From NCBI GenBank assembly GCA_017163975.1, contig JAFFSR010000279.1, positions 668,501 through 732,500 of the forward strand: a DNA stretch of 64,000 nt. Reading direction: 5' to 3'. The stretch comes from Anastatus disparis. Taxonomy: Eukaryota > Arthropoda > Insecta > Hymenoptera > Eupelmidae. Shown in pieces: positions 12,260 to 23,088 of this stretch. Each line of letters starts with the position of its first letter. Within the stretch, counting starts at the first letter, position 1. The translations under genes and the position numbers were made by a program. The notes under the pieces were generated by a model. The model was not told the DNA's origin and made no database searches. It worked only from the letters and a program-made list of their open reading frames with translations.

Positions 12260-14022
12260 CGCACACCCCCTCTCCTTTTCCAAGTGTGTTAGAATCCGTG
12301 TCATTTAAAATACATGTGAATTCCTCCCCCCTGTTTAAAAATGAAAAAGGATAAAACACTTGTCTCCCTCCACTAAGTGTGTTACAATCCGGTCCATTTA
12401 AAATACCTATGAGTCTCCCCTTCCTTAAAAAATGTATTGGATACTTATTTTGGGATAGAGAGAAAGGGCTGTCCCTTCTTATTTTTAAAGAAAGGATAGA
12501 GCGCCGCCCACAATATGTTCTATTTTGGAGAGCGCAGGAAAATTTTTCCACGCTTAGAAGAGAGGGATAGGGCAGACCTTTTTCACTGCGCTGCCCACTG
12601 TGCGTTTTCTTTAACGTTGCATGAAAATTTACCTGCTTTTAGAAGAGAAGGAAAGAGATGTCCTTTATCTCAATGCAGTACACTACGTGTGTGTTCTCTT
12701 TTGAGTCGCAGGTGCATGAAAATAATGGATCATGTAACCTGTATAATAAATGAGCAAACTATAAATTTGCCTTCTATTATATATATATAAATATATTTAT
12801 TTTTTTTAAGTCACTTTGTCATGCCCCGTCTTTTTCTTTTTTTAAAGAAAATCTTTTTTTTTTTTTGAGAAGAAGATTTATTGAAAGGGTCAGCTGCCTG
12901 TTCTCTTGTTTTTTTGAGATAAACAGATATTTATTAAGAGGGTCAGTCGTATTCTTTTTTCATGTTTTAAAAAAAGGAACAAATGCTCGAAAAATATATA
13001 CGAGACCCCACCTTTGTAAAAAAGAAAATCTTTTTCTATTGAAAAATAATTTTTTGTCTGAGGTGTGTGTCAGTTTCCTTAAGGAAAAACAGCTTTTTGC
13101 AGGTGGTCGGAAATTTGAAGAACGAAATTTTTTTTTTGAGAGAAAAGTTATTTATTGAAAGAGTCTTTTCTTTAAAAACTATTTTTTCATAACAAGTGTG
13201 TGTGTGTGTGAGAAAAAAAGTTATCTTGCAGGTGCATTTATTATAAGATTTACGAGAACCTTTTTTGTAAAAAGGAGAATTCCTTTTCTTTAACCTTCAG
13301 ACCGCCGGGATTTGGAAAAATGAAAAGTCGATTTTCCCTATAGAAAAGTGCTTTAGGCCTACTAGGTTAAAAAATTATTTTTTCTCATATCAAGTGTGTG
13401 TGTGGGAAAAAGTTATCTTGCAGGTGCATTTATTATAAGATTTACGAGAACCTTTTTTGTAAAAAGGAGAATTCCTTTTCTTTAACCTTCAGACCGCCGG
13501 GATTTGGAAAAATGAAAAGTCGATTTTCCCTATAGAAAAGTGTTTTAGGCCTACTAGGTTAAAAATTATTTTTTCTCATATCAAGTGTGTGTGGGAAAAA
13601 GTTATCTTGCAGGTGCATTTATTTTTTCTTTGAATTTACTAAGAAAAAAATTAAGAAAGCTTGATCTATCTCAGGTTTTTAAAAGTATTCTTAAGAAAAA
13701 AGATATTTATTGAAGGGATCAATTATTTTCAAAGAAGGATTGCTTATTTCAGAAAATATATACATGACTTCGCTCTTAAAAATGCTCCCTCTTTTTTTAA
13801 ATTTGTTAGTCACAGGTATATGTATGTTTTTGAGAAAAAAACGATATTTATTGCAAGGGTCAGTTCCACGACGATAAAAATTAAAATCTTAGGCGTGTAC
13901 AAAACTAATGAAGGATGGACTAAATTTTCTCTAAGGGAGGTGACAAATTTTTTAAAAGGAAATTTTCACCAATCGTAGGATTTTCATGAAAAACATTGTA
14001 AAATAAGTATCCTAATTTTCTG
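12260..14022. other. Polinton left non-coding region with repeats
   Basis: Low-complexity T/A-rich sequence. The motif TATTTATTGAAAGGGTCA or close variants occurs about five times (near 12,876, 12,928, 13,147, 13,703 and 13,845), which argues that the open frames here (for example 12,865-13,158 and 13,661-13,978) are repeat-derived and not genes. It also contains the 190-bp tandem block described separately. Confidence 0.55.
13190..13625. repeat. Tandem ~190-bp units each carrying a MITE remnant
   Basis: Two full units and a partial third, with unit starts near 13,192, 13,388 and 13,580. Each begins with a GTGTGTG run then AAAAAGTTATCTTGCAGG. Each full unit holds an 81-bp TTAA...TTAA segment (13,290-13,370 and 13,482-13,562) that starts TTAACCTTCAGACCGCCGGG. 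This matches the ends of the MITE at 49,047-49,201. The two units are almost identical, so the duplication is recent and later than the MITE insertion. Confidence 0.75.
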
Positions 14023-14057
14023 TATAAATACCTCGTTCTAAGCTACATTTCGTCAGT
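14023..14057 (+). promoter_or_regulatory. Core promoter (TATA + initiator) of the leftmost Polinton gene
   Basis: TATAAATA at 14,023-14,030 and the arthropod-type initiator TCAGT at 14,053-14,057, with its A 32 bp after the start of the TATA box. The first ATG of the gene follows at 14,130. Spacing and motif match a classical insect core promoter. Confidence 0.65.
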
Positions 14058-14129
14058 TCGAGGATCATCTTCAACTTTTCCTAACTACAGAAAAAGATTT
14101 CGAAGATCAACTTAAAAGAAAATAGAAAA

Positions 14130-14610
14130 ATGGCTCAAGACAAAATTGGAAATATTAAAGCAGTTCAAGATCGCATTAGATGGTTAATAGCAAATGGACC
14201 AACATTGCTTATGATGTTGGAACATGTGTCATGGGCGATGCATGCAGTGGATTCCCGTAAGTATGAAATAAAATATAAAAATATTAAAATGATTTTTTTT
14301 ACATTAATTTTTTCTTTTTTCAGTGCCATCACTGCCTCCGATGGCTGCTATGCAGCAGCTATATAATCATCATACACCAGGAACTTCATCAGAGAGTTCC
14401 GCTGAAAGTAATCAGCAGTCGACACAGCAGTCGACATTACAAATAAATCGGCGGTCGAGGAATCGCAGCTCAAGCTCGAGTTCATCCTCAAGCTCTAGCT
14501 CGAGTTCATCCTCGAGCTCTAGCTCGAGTTCATCCTCATCAAGCAGAGGAGCAAAACAGAGCAACAAGGGACAAAAAGATCAATTAATGATCTTGGACCG
14601 ATCCCCATGA
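14130..14610 (+). CDS. Polinton spliced Ser-rich protein (function unknown)
   Basis: Exon 1 is 14,130-14,256 (MAQDKIGNIKAVQDRIRWLI...). The intron 14,257-14,323 has GTAAGT and TTTTTTCAG ends. Exon 2 runs from 14,324 to a stop at 14,608-14,610. The product is about 138 residues: a helical N-terminal part with a hydrophobic stretch (LIANGPTLLMMLEHV), a Gln/Ser segment, then an uninterrupted serine tract of about 30 residues (14,460-14,542) built from AGC/TCG/TCC codons. Downstream of the serine tract the neighbouring frame (-1) also reads well into the next exon, so a slip inside the tract, or frame choice by splicing, may have changed the C-terminus. I recognise no family. It is the first gene behind the left-end promoter. 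Confidence 0.55.
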
Positions 14611-15295
14611 AGAAAAAGACGCTAAGTAAGTTTATTTTTTTAATGATTTTTTTTTTAAATTTTACATATAATTTTATTTCTAATATTATTTTCTTATTTT
14701 TGTTTACAGATGATTCTGAAAACAGACATCGTCATGAAGAGAAATCGGTTCCCTCTACCTCTTCAGGATATAGAGCAACGGAACCAATACCATCAACCTC
14801 CTCGGCGGGCCAAGAATTTAAGCAACAAACACCGTCTACTTCAAAAGGTAATTTATTCAAAATAAATAAATAAATTAATAAAATAATCATATTATTTAAT
14901 TTTTCAATTTTACTTTATAGGAAGCAAAAAAGTTCAGCAAGAAAAAACCAACTTCAGCACGGGAGTGGATGAAAAAAGTTGGCCGACAGCTTGCTGAAAA
15001 AAATAAGAGTTCGGCTACTACCAGCGCGTCATCATCAGCAGACCGACATTCGGCTACAGCGTGCACGCCATCAGCAGCAGGCCGACATTCGACTACAGCG
15101 TGCACACCATCAGCAGCAGATCGACATTCGGCTACAGCGTGCATGCCATCAGCAGCAGGCCGACATTCGGCTACAGCGAGCACACCATCAACAGCAGACC
15201 GACATTCAGCTACAGCGTGCACACCATCAGCAGCAGTCCGACCTCGTATGCGCGAGGATATAATTATACGCGAGGATATAACTATAATAGAATAG
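14607..15295 (+). CDS. Polinton repeat-rich protein, exons 3-4 (function unknown)
   Basis: Continues from the preceding exon. A donor GTAAGT follows CTAA (about 14,626) and the acceptor TTTACAG ends at 14,709. The next exon, 14,710-14,847, ends in G|GTAATT, and the acceptor TTTATAG ends at 14,920. In one frame the middle exon carries three PSTS motifs (VPSTSSG, IPSTSSA, TPSTSKG). The last exon reads best in another frame: a basic start (about EAKKFSKKKPTS), then six 13-residue repeats of the type DRHSATACTPSAA, ending at 15,295. The phases of these two readings do not join, so either a one-base error, alternative splicing or two proteins must be involved. Low-complexity, probably disordered; function unknown. 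No signal peptide or membrane segment seen. Confidence 0.45.
15039..15243 (+). repeat. 39-bp coding minisatellite
   Basis: Five to six copies of a 39-bp unit (CGACATTCGGCTACAGCGTG + 19 bp). The length is a multiple of three, so all three forward frames stay open. The in-frame reading gives a 13-residue protein repeat. Copy-number change would not disturb the frame. Confidence 0.85.
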
Positions 15296-15824
15296 TTATA
15301 TTTAAAACTTTATATTTTAGTATTTTGTTGTAATACATATATTTATATATTTTTAATGAATATCTATTAGGATTTAAAAAAAAATAAAATAAATAGAAAT
15401 AATTTGATTCTTCTTTTTTTCTTTATACTCATATTCCTCCTTTCCAATTCCTTTACAATAAGTAACTTACAACTCTTAATTTTATAGATAATTAAATACA
15501 ATAATATCATTAATATGAAAACTAAACAGTCAAGTTAATAAAATAAAATAAAGTGTAAATAATACATACAAATTTAGTTAGTACATTAAAATTATGTAAC
15601 GAAAAATTTATTATTATTGATTTGAATATTTATATCTTTAAGATTACTAACATTAGTTTACAAAGATCATGTAAATTATCTTGTTCGTATTTAATATTAA
15701 TTAATTTTTTTCTAAAGTTTTTTTAATTCTCAATCATTAAACTTATAATTTTTTTTTTTTTTTTAATGAGGATCATAAGAAGGGTTGAGAAAAAACCAGA
15801 ATTCTGTTTTTTATTTAATTTAAT
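15296..15824. other. AT-rich intergenic stretch inside the Polinton
   Basis: 3' flanks of two convergent genes. AATAAA signals occur on the plus side near 15,385. No further gene seen. Confidence 0.5.
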
Positions 15825-16707
15825 TTATTTCCAATATAACTTTATACATTCATCATTATTAGAAATTTTATCGACTTCATCTTTGGAAAATTTCGCATCT
15901 AGGTAATCATGTAACCATGTGCGCATCGAAATAGCATTAATAACAGCGCACATAGGTTTTCGCCTTAAACAGAGGTCGTGGTTGAAACATGTATATCGTG
16001 TACAATTCATTATTCTTTCTAATGATGGGCATCCGAAGTCTTCAATGTTGCTGATTGTCCTGAAAATAAAGAGGAGAAGGTAATGTAACTTAAAGTATAT
16101 ACAACACGAAAAATAAAGTATTAATATGGTTAAATACAGTATGTTGAAGTATTAAAATAATTAAAAAAGTATAAAAAAGTATCAAACAAGTATGGAAAAG
16201 TATAAAAAAGTATCAAACAAGTATGGAAAAGTATAAAAAAGTATGAAACAAGTATGAAAAAGTATTAAAACAGCAAGAAAAGTATGAAAGTTGAAACATA
16301 AATGTATTACTTACACATTTGGTAAAAGATCAGCTAACCATTGCGCTTTCTGCTCACCCTTGACAAATACTTTCTTGACTCCTTGCGAACAAATTTCAAA
16401 AATTTTTTGAAGACGATGGTAAGGTATATCTCCAGAGTTCCATTGTATTCCATGGTGATACTTTTCCAGCCATTGCGATGTACTTTTTTTCTTCTTGACT
16501 CAATTCTCTCCATGTCATCGGAGGTTTAAAGAGATACGCAGTTGGAAAAGCAGTTTTTCTAAAATTCAGAAAACTGACTTCTTTAAAAATAAAAGAATCC
16601 CCAGACATGCCTTGAAATCCTTGTATGTCACAAATATAAACGTTCTCTTCAGAAAATTCTAATATTGCATTTTTAATCATTGCACCATAGTCACGGGTTC
16701 TAGCCAT
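15825..16707 (-). CDS. Maelstrom-like RNase-H-fold protein A (Polinton)
   Basis: Starts at ATG 16,707 and is spliced. Exon 1 is 16,707-16,315, the GTAAGT...TTTTCAG intron is 16,314-16,060, and exon 2 is 16,059-15,825; about 208 residues. A frame change is needed in the seven-A run near 16,484-16,490. Visible landmarks: CDIQGF (Asp27), FIFKEVS (Glu43), LFKPPMTWRELS, then HHGIQW and SGDIPY, VFVKGEQKAQWL, IEDFGCPSL, and C-x2-H-x9-C (CFNHDLCLRRKPMC) followed by a helix with AVINA. Order and spacing (E, H-G, C-x2-H, C) resemble the Maelstrom domain, an RNase-H-like fold of the piRNA pathway. A homologous gene lies at the other end of the element (28,674-29,146). The assignment is from reading motifs only. 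The gene is divergent to polymerase B. Confidence 0.6.
16130..16290. repeat. AAGTATNAAA minisatellite within the intron of gene A
   Basis: Repeats of about 40 bp (GTATCAAACAAGTATGGAAA followed by AGTATAAAAA) inside the 16,060-16,314 intron. Simple slippage repeat; no function visible. Confidence 0.7.
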
Positions 16708-16789
16708 CGTACAACTCTGAATTTCTTTCAGCGAGAAGTGATTTGAGAGACTGAATAGGAAAATTCTTACAGTTTTTGGATAGTTTAAA

Positions 16790-17130
16790 AGAACAATTTA
16801 TCCCTTCCTAAAAACTTTTCCTTCTTTATTTTCCAAATTTTTCTTTTTACCATTGGTCAAATCTCGAAATTTGTATCCCTTCTTAAATTTTCTTTTTACT
16901 ATTGGTAGAATCTTGAAATTTGTATCCCTTCTTAAATTTTCTTTTTTACTATTGGTAGAATCTTGAAATTTGTATCCCTTCTTAAATTTTTTTTTACTAT
17001 TGGTCGAATATTGAGATTTGTATTCCTTCTTAAATTTTCTTCTTTACTATTGGACGAATTTTCAAATTTTCACTAACTTTTCCTTTTACTATTGGATGAA
17101 ATTTAAAATTTGTATCCCTTCTTACATTGT
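16790..17130. repeat. ~51-bp tandem repeat between divergent Polinton genes
   Basis: About six diverged units, each with TACTATTGGTNGAATCTTGA followed by AATTTGTATCCCTTCTTAAA. They fill the gap between Maelstrom-like gene A (minus) and polymerase B (plus). A TATAAAAA box lies at 17,138-17,145, just downstream on the plus side. On the minus side TCAGT (forward ACTGA at 16,750) is a possible initiator for gene A. Position suggests a shared regulatory or replication-associated array; this is inference. Confidence 0.7.
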
Positions 17131-17260
17131 TTTTACCTATAAAAAGCGAAGATATTTCTTGGATGACTACACTTCGTATATAACAATCAGTGAGATTTAT
17201 TCTTGAATATTGTGTGAGTTGAAACTGTTGCTCTAGTCATCTTTTAGTTAAAAAGTAAAA

Positions 17261-20200
17261 ATGACTTCAATCGATTTTTTTGAACGTCTTGTCCAATTAC
17301 TTCGTGATACTTTACGAAGTATAAACGAATTGAGCAATGAAGATATTCATTATTGGTTAGATATGTGTAATTCTGCTGTCATTAAATTAAATGAAAAAAT
17401 CGTTCGACCTAACCTCACAAGAGGGGAGAAACAGAAATGTCAAACTTGTATGACACATCTTTCGTGCATACAAGTTCAGTTGGAACAAAATCTTCATCAA
17501 GGAGGCAATCTACAATCTGAAGAAACAGAAGCTAGAGTCGAGTGGCGAGACGTAGAGTCAGCTTTCCAAAATCGAATCAGAACTGGTGTAGTGGTAAATA
17601 TTAAACATGTGGACATTCTGAGTTTTTTAAGTGATGCACAAAAACTTTTTAAAGTTAAGGTTCAGGCTTGCTTAGAAGAATATAATGCGTTAAAAATAAA
17701 TTCTGATTTCATCTCTGAATTTTCTGTGCAGAAAAATACTGAGGAATTAAATGATACTAAATATTTTACAAGTGAAAGTAATACAGTATACATGTCAACT
17801 GATTTAGAGGAATGGTTCAAAGATAATATCAAAGAGCCTATTCTTACTCAAATAGAGGAATTTCAAGAAAAGGATTCAGGGTGGACTTTGAAGAGTATAA
17901 TAAGTTTGTGTATAAATATGAAAAAATATTCTCCTTTGAAGGGTAGTTCTTATATACCTCTTCCGAAGTTTATAGAAAATAAGAAAGCGTGTGTTAATGT
18001 TCGCAATAATGACAATCAGTGTTTCAAATATGCTGTACTTTCCGCATTATATCCTAGTAACCGTAATCCTCAAAGAGTGGATCATTATCTACCGCATAAT
18101 AATAAGCTGAGGTTTGATAAAATTGAATTTCCTGTAAAAATTAAAGATATTCCGAAATTCGAAAAATTAAATAATAATATTTCAATAAACTTATACATGT
18201 TTGAAAAGTATGGTCCGAAGTTTGAAGTATCGCCGTGTCATATTACATCAGAAAAAAAGGTACAACATGTCAATTTGCTCATTATTCAAGATTTCTACAT
18301 AGATGAGTATGAAGAAAATAATGATGCTGATGATGGAGACATGCCTCAATATCATTATGTTTGGATTAAAAACTTGTCTCGACTTCTGGCTTCTCAAGTG
18401 TCTAAAAGCCATATAAAATCTTACCATTGTGAGAGGTGTTTACAAATTTTTTATAGTGAAGAAAGATTTGTAATTCATGAAAATAATTGTAAAAATTTAA
18501 ATAAATGTAGAATTAATTTGCCCGACTCAAAAAATAATATTCTCAAATTCGAAGATTACAGCAAGAGTGAAAAAGTTCCTTTTGTTATTTATGCAGATTT
18601 TGAATGTTTATTGAAACCTACAGACAGTGAGAAGGCTTTTCAACTTCATGAAGCATACAGTATTGGATACTACATGAAATGCAGTTTTGATGATAAATTA
18701 TCTTATTATAAATCATACAGAAGGATTAACGAATGTGAAGAGACACCTGCAGAATGGTTTGTAAGAGAATTGAAATCAATCAGTGAGAAAATTGATGAAC
18801 TCTACAAAAATCCGAAACCAATGAAACTTACAGATTTAGAAGAATTGTCTTTCCAGAGGTCAACTAATTGTCATATATGTAGAAAACCAATCCGTGCCGA
18901 AGAACTTGCAGTACGAGACCATTGTCATCTCACAGGACGGTAAGTTGTTCAATTGGTTATAATTAAATAAAGAAAATTAATCTGGTTATTTTACGTTTAT
19001 TTCTTTTTAGTTTCAGAGGTGCAGCTCATAATTCATGTAATTTGAATTATAAGATTTCAAGATTCATTCCTGTTATTTTTCATAATCTCAATTATGACAC
19101 TCATTTTATTCTGAAAGAAATCGGGACTTCTACATTGATGAAGGGACGAATGACTCTAATACCTCATAATAAAGAGAAATACATTTCTTTCACAAAATAT
19201 ATGGATAATAGTGACATCAATTTTAGATTTATAGATTCTTGGCGTTTTCTACCATCATCATTGGAGAAGCTTGCATCGTACCTCGAAAACGTGCCAATAG
19301 CAGTGAGAGAATTTCAAACAGATGGATTTACAGATGATAAGATAAATCTTCTTAGACGGAAAGGTGTATTCCCGTACGATTTTGTGGATGGATTCGATAA
19401 ATTGATGTCTACAAAGCTGCCAGAAAAAAGGACTTCTACAATAAACTAACGGATTCTCATATAGCTGAAGAAGATTATAAGCACGCTGTTCAAGTTTGGA
19501 ATGATTTCAATATAAAAACTTTAGGAGAGTACTCGGATTTATACTTAAAAACCGATGTTTTGCTATTGGCTGACGTCTTCGAAAGTTTCCGAGAGACCTC
19601 TCTTAAAGCCTACGATTTATGTCCTGCTCATTTCTACACAACTCCAGGCTTAACGTTTTCAGCAGCTCTTAAAATGACGAAGGTAGAATTGGAACTTTTG
19701 ACAGACATTGACATGCTAATGTTTATCGAAGCAGGTATCCGTGGAGGAATAAGCCAGTGCTGTAACCGGTATGCAAAGGCAAACAATCCATACATGGGTC
19801 CTTCATATGACGAAAATCAGAAAAAGAAGACCCTTCTATATTTTGATATTAATAATCTTTATGGTTGGGCGATGATACAACATTTACCGATAGGAAAATT
19901 TAAATGGATTGATTATGAAACAATTCCAGATTTCTTCAATACATCGCCAGATTCGGATATAGGATATATTGCTGAAGTGGATTTAGAATATCCTGTGGAA
20001 ATCCATGATGAACATCGGGATTTACCTTTTTGCGCAGAACATCGTCCACCACCAGGCTCGAAGAAAAAAAACTGCTTACTACTTTGGACAACAAGGAAAG
20101 GTATGTCATACATTATCGGACGCTTAAACAAGCGTTAGATAATGGACTTGGATTAAAAAAGTACATAGAATTTTAAGTTTTGAACAAAAGGCTTGGCTCA

Positions 20201-21537
20201 AACCTTATGTTGAATTAAATACTGAGAAGAGGAAGCAAGCGAAGAATGAGTTTGAAAAACTCTTCTATAAATTGCTTATTAACTCTGTATATGGAAAGTG
20301 CATCGAACGAGAGCGGTCACGTGTTGATGTGCGATTAATAAATAAATTCACAGGTAGATATGGAGCAGAAGCACGCATAGCTCAACCAAATTTTCACAGT
20401 TGTGCAATTTTCGATGAAAATTTGGTAGCTATTCAGCTGAAGAGAACGAGTATCACAATAAAAAAACCTATATACGTTGGTTTTTCCATCCTTGATTTAT
20501 CAAAAACACTGCTATATGAGTTTCATTACTCATATATGAAACAGCGACTAGGACAAAAATGTAAACTTCTATATACAGATACGGATAGTTTAATATATGA
20601 AGTTGAAGACATTGATATGTATCAAACAATGAAGGAAGACATTCACAGATTTGATACTTCTGATTATGCTGAAAATAATCAGTTTAATATTCCACGTGTC
20701 AATAAGAAAGTTCCTGGATTAATGAAAGATGAATGCTGTGGCAAGATTATGTCTGAATTCATAGGTTTGCGGAGTAAAATGTACAGTATTTTGGTTGATG
20801 GAGGAGACACAGTGAAAAAAGCTAAAGGTATCAAATCTAACGTCGTGAAGAAAACAATCACTTTCGAGGATTACCGAAGTTGTCTTCAGGATCTTGTCAT
20901 TATACACCGTGAACAGTGCAATATTCGATCAAAATTACACACAGTGCATACTAAAAAGCAAAGAAAAATTGCACTAAGTCCACACGATGATAAGAGATTT
21001 TTATTGCCTGATAGTACAGACACTTTACCATGGGGTCATTTTAGAATTGAAGAGATACAGATGGCGCAAGCTGCACTTGAAGTAGAGAGGGAATATGCAA
21101 GAAAAATGGCTGCTGAAAAAGAGCAGGAGGTGGAAAAGAAGAGGGGACACAAAGTATCCAATAAAAATAGAGTAACGCGAGTGGGGATGGATGTTACAGA
21201 GCATAGCAGAGAGGGGGAAATTGAGAGAGGGGATGAACCATCCAATGAAAATAGTGCAGCACGAGTGGGGGTGACACTTCATGGCAACCAAGGTGAGCAA
21301 ATCATTATTGAGTATGACGTATTAGAGGAGTTCATGCATGACTGGGATCCATCAATAGAGGGGATAAGTTCCGAAGAAGGTGAGAGAAGGGATTTATTGC
21401 AAGTGGCGATGGAAAGGGCAGAAATCGAGGTGGGGTATGGGCTATATCAAGGGACGGAGCACGATGAGGAGCACATTCAAGTAATCGAAGAGCTTGAGAA
21501 CGATCAACCTCCTACAAAGAAACCAAGAGTCAACTAA
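17261..21537 (+). CDS. polB: Polinton DNA polymerase B (protein-primed type)
   Basis: Replicative polymerase of the element. ATG at 17,261; exon 1 ends at 18,939; the 71-nt intron 18,940-19,010 has GTAAGT...TTTTTAG ends. The roughly 430-residue N-terminal region includes [12 protein letters not shown] (about 18,023) and a zinc-ribbon-like CERCLQIF (18,430). Exonuclease motifs: [10 protein letters not shown] (18,580), [10 protein letters not shown] (19,082) and [13 protein letters not shown] (19,540). Polymerase motifs: [13 protein letters not shown] (19,838); [10 protein letters not shown] (20,274); C, YTDTDSL (20,571). The canonical end (LPWGH) is at about 21,042, after which a charged tail of about 165 residues continues to 21,537. 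Three one-base frame breaks, each in an A run (19,424-19,429; 20,064-20,071; 20,155-20,160), interrupt the gene; no other stops occur. All catalytic motifs are preserved. Confidence 0.95.
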
Positions 21538-21545
21538 CTAATCAT

Positions 21546-21634
21546 GTAAGTTTACAGTATAATTTTTTTTTTTTTTTCTAATAAAATATCTTTAACAGAA
21601 ATTTTAATTTTTACTTTTTTCTTTTTGATTTCAG
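21546..21634 (+). other. Candidate intron joining the polB 3' end to the next gene
   Basis: GTAAGT starts at 21,546, only 8 nt after the polB stop. A poly-T tract and TTTCAG end at 21,634, one base before the ATG of the small gene at 21,636. This suggests that the small gene is expressed from a spliced transcript shared with, or read through from, polB. Confidence 0.5.
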
Positions 21635-21635
21635 A

Positions 21636-21935
21636 ATGGATTTATCAACACTTAATAAGATTGCTGGAAGCGACTTCTTGCCAAGGAAAAAAGTTACAGA
21701 CTTGGAAAAAGATCACCAGTACATGGTGACAGCACTTAAAGAGGTGAAGACACGATATGGTGTCAAGATTGTAGCAGAATTCGAGCAAAGTTTTCAAGTA
21801 TTCCTACCAGAGAAGATTTCATCAGCAATTCTAAAAGATGAAGAATTTTTTTACAAACTCTGCGATGAAGCAAACAAACTACGTTTGGTTGCAATGTATT
21901 TGGGAGGAACTTCTTTCAAATTCGATCGGGTATAA
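21636..21935 (+). CDS. Small OB-fold-like Polinton protein
   Basis: A 99-residue intact frame: MDLSTLNKIAGSDFLPRK..., then LEKDHQYMVTALKEVKTRYG, VKIVAEFEQSFQVFLPEK and a C-terminal LVAMYLGGTSFKFDRV. The alternating hydrophobic pattern with VTALKEVKTRYGVKIVAEF reads like strands 1-3 of a small OB barrel, as in single-stranded-DNA-binding proteins. Similar small genes follow polB in other arthropod Mavericks, which fits a replication accessory role. That role is inferred; I see no catalytic motif. It begins directly after a splice acceptor (21,634) and is in the same direction as polB. A polyadenylation-like AATAAA follows near 22,000. Confidence 0.6.
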   Translation: MDLSTLNKIAGSDFLPRKKVTDLEKDHQYMVTALKEVKTRYGVKIVAEFEQSFQVFLPEKISSAILKDEEFFYKLCDEANKLRLVAMYLGGTSFKFDRV

Positions 21936-22170
21936 AAAAATATATCTACGAAATGATTTTTAAAACTATTTATTGTAACTTGTACATAATAATACATAAA
22001 TAAATAAAAATATATTAACATTATACATTTGTTTTTTTATTTATCATCACCACCTATAGTTATAATTATATTACAATATTTTATTTAAATATATCTAAAT
22101 AATATAACAAAATACAATTAAATTTTTTTATTTATTACATTATTATATTTAACAATACATTTTAATTTTT
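21936..22170. other. AT-rich convergent intergenic region
   Basis: Gap between the plus-strand OB-like gene and the minus-strand integrase. AATAAATAAATAAA occurs near 21,993-22,010. No gene seen. Confidence 0.5.
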
Positions 22171-23087
22171 TCAAACAATCTCATTTTTATCTATCCAACT
22201 ATTATGCTTGTTACTTAGACCTAACCACTTAACATATACACGTTTACCACTTTTCTTTAAAACTTTTTCTACTAAATAAATTTCTGGATACATAGTCTTT
22301 TGAATTTCCGTTTCATAAAAGCCTCCGGAGACTGGTTCATCATAATAATCTTTGACGTGGTAAGTTATGGGATTGGTTTTTACAACTCTTGTTATTGTGA
22401 AAATTTCAGTAGACCAATTTGGTGTATAACCTTTTTCAAAAACTTGTTTTATCTTACTTATTCGCACTTTATCTCCTACTTTGAATTTTGGTTTTTTACA
22501 GGTCTTTTTTCAGTTGGGTAATTTTTCTTGACTTCTTTTTCATTTATCTTCGTAACGTTTTCAGGCTCGATTCCTATTGTCCGATGTTTTCTTGAATTGT
22601 ATGCTTTCACTAACTCAGGCAGAATATCCAACCATTTATAACTTCCTTGTTTGCTGAATTCTAACCACATTGCATTTTTTAAAGTTCTATTAAAGCGCTC
22701 ACATATGCTTGCATGAAGATTACTATGTGAAGAGTAGTGATTTATCTTGTACTTTTTCATAAGATTCTGAAAGTTTGAATTGTAGAATTCTTTTCCTTGG
22801 TCAGTTTGTAAATCCGATGGCACCCGTCCTTGTTTTAATATAGACTTCATAGCTAGAGTAACATCATTGCCACTCTTCGATTTGACTGGTACAGCCCATG
22901 CATACTTTGAAAATATATCTATGACAGTTAGTAAGTAGCGAAAACCTTTGTTTTCCTTAAAATAAGGTATCATTTCTACAAGGTCAGCTTGCCAAGTCTC
23001 ATCTAATCCACGTATGTCATATTTTCTTCGCTTGTACCTTCGACGTGCTGGCTTGTGTAGCTCTTCAACTACTCTTTGACGTTCCAT
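22171..23087 (-). CDS. Polinton integrase with C-terminal chromodomain
   Basis: A retrovirus-type (rve) integrase that inserts the element and makes the 6-bp duplication. Start chosen at ATG 23,087 (MERQRVVEELHKPARRRY...), directly after the stop of the preceding gene at 23,089. A basic arm is followed by the DDE core: WQADL (Asp), LQTDQGKEF (Asp) and SICERFNRTL (Glu), all in place; KAYNSRKHRTIGIEPENV follows. The C-terminal part (22,467-22,171) is a chromodomain: YLVEKVLKK, RVYVKWLGLSNKHNSWID. A single one-base break in the A run at 22,492-22,497 (T run on the plus strand) separates core and chromodomain. No other damage. About 305 residues in total. A chromodomain may direct insertion to modified chromatin, as in chromoviruses. 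Confidence 0.93.
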
Positions 23088-23088
23088 C

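Noticed and set aside
12865..13978. Two open frames of 97 and 105 residues in the left Polinton region
   Set aside because: They are built from repeated TATTTATTGAAAGGGTCA-like and T-rich stretches, with no family features; treated as non-coding.
14979..15333. Alternative long frames (Gln/His-rich and Ser/Tyr-rich) over the 39-bp minisatellite, and the Ala/Asp-rich frame on the minus strand
   Set aside because: The unit length is a multiple of three, so every frame stays open; only the frame continuing a basic, exon-like start at 14,921 was kept.
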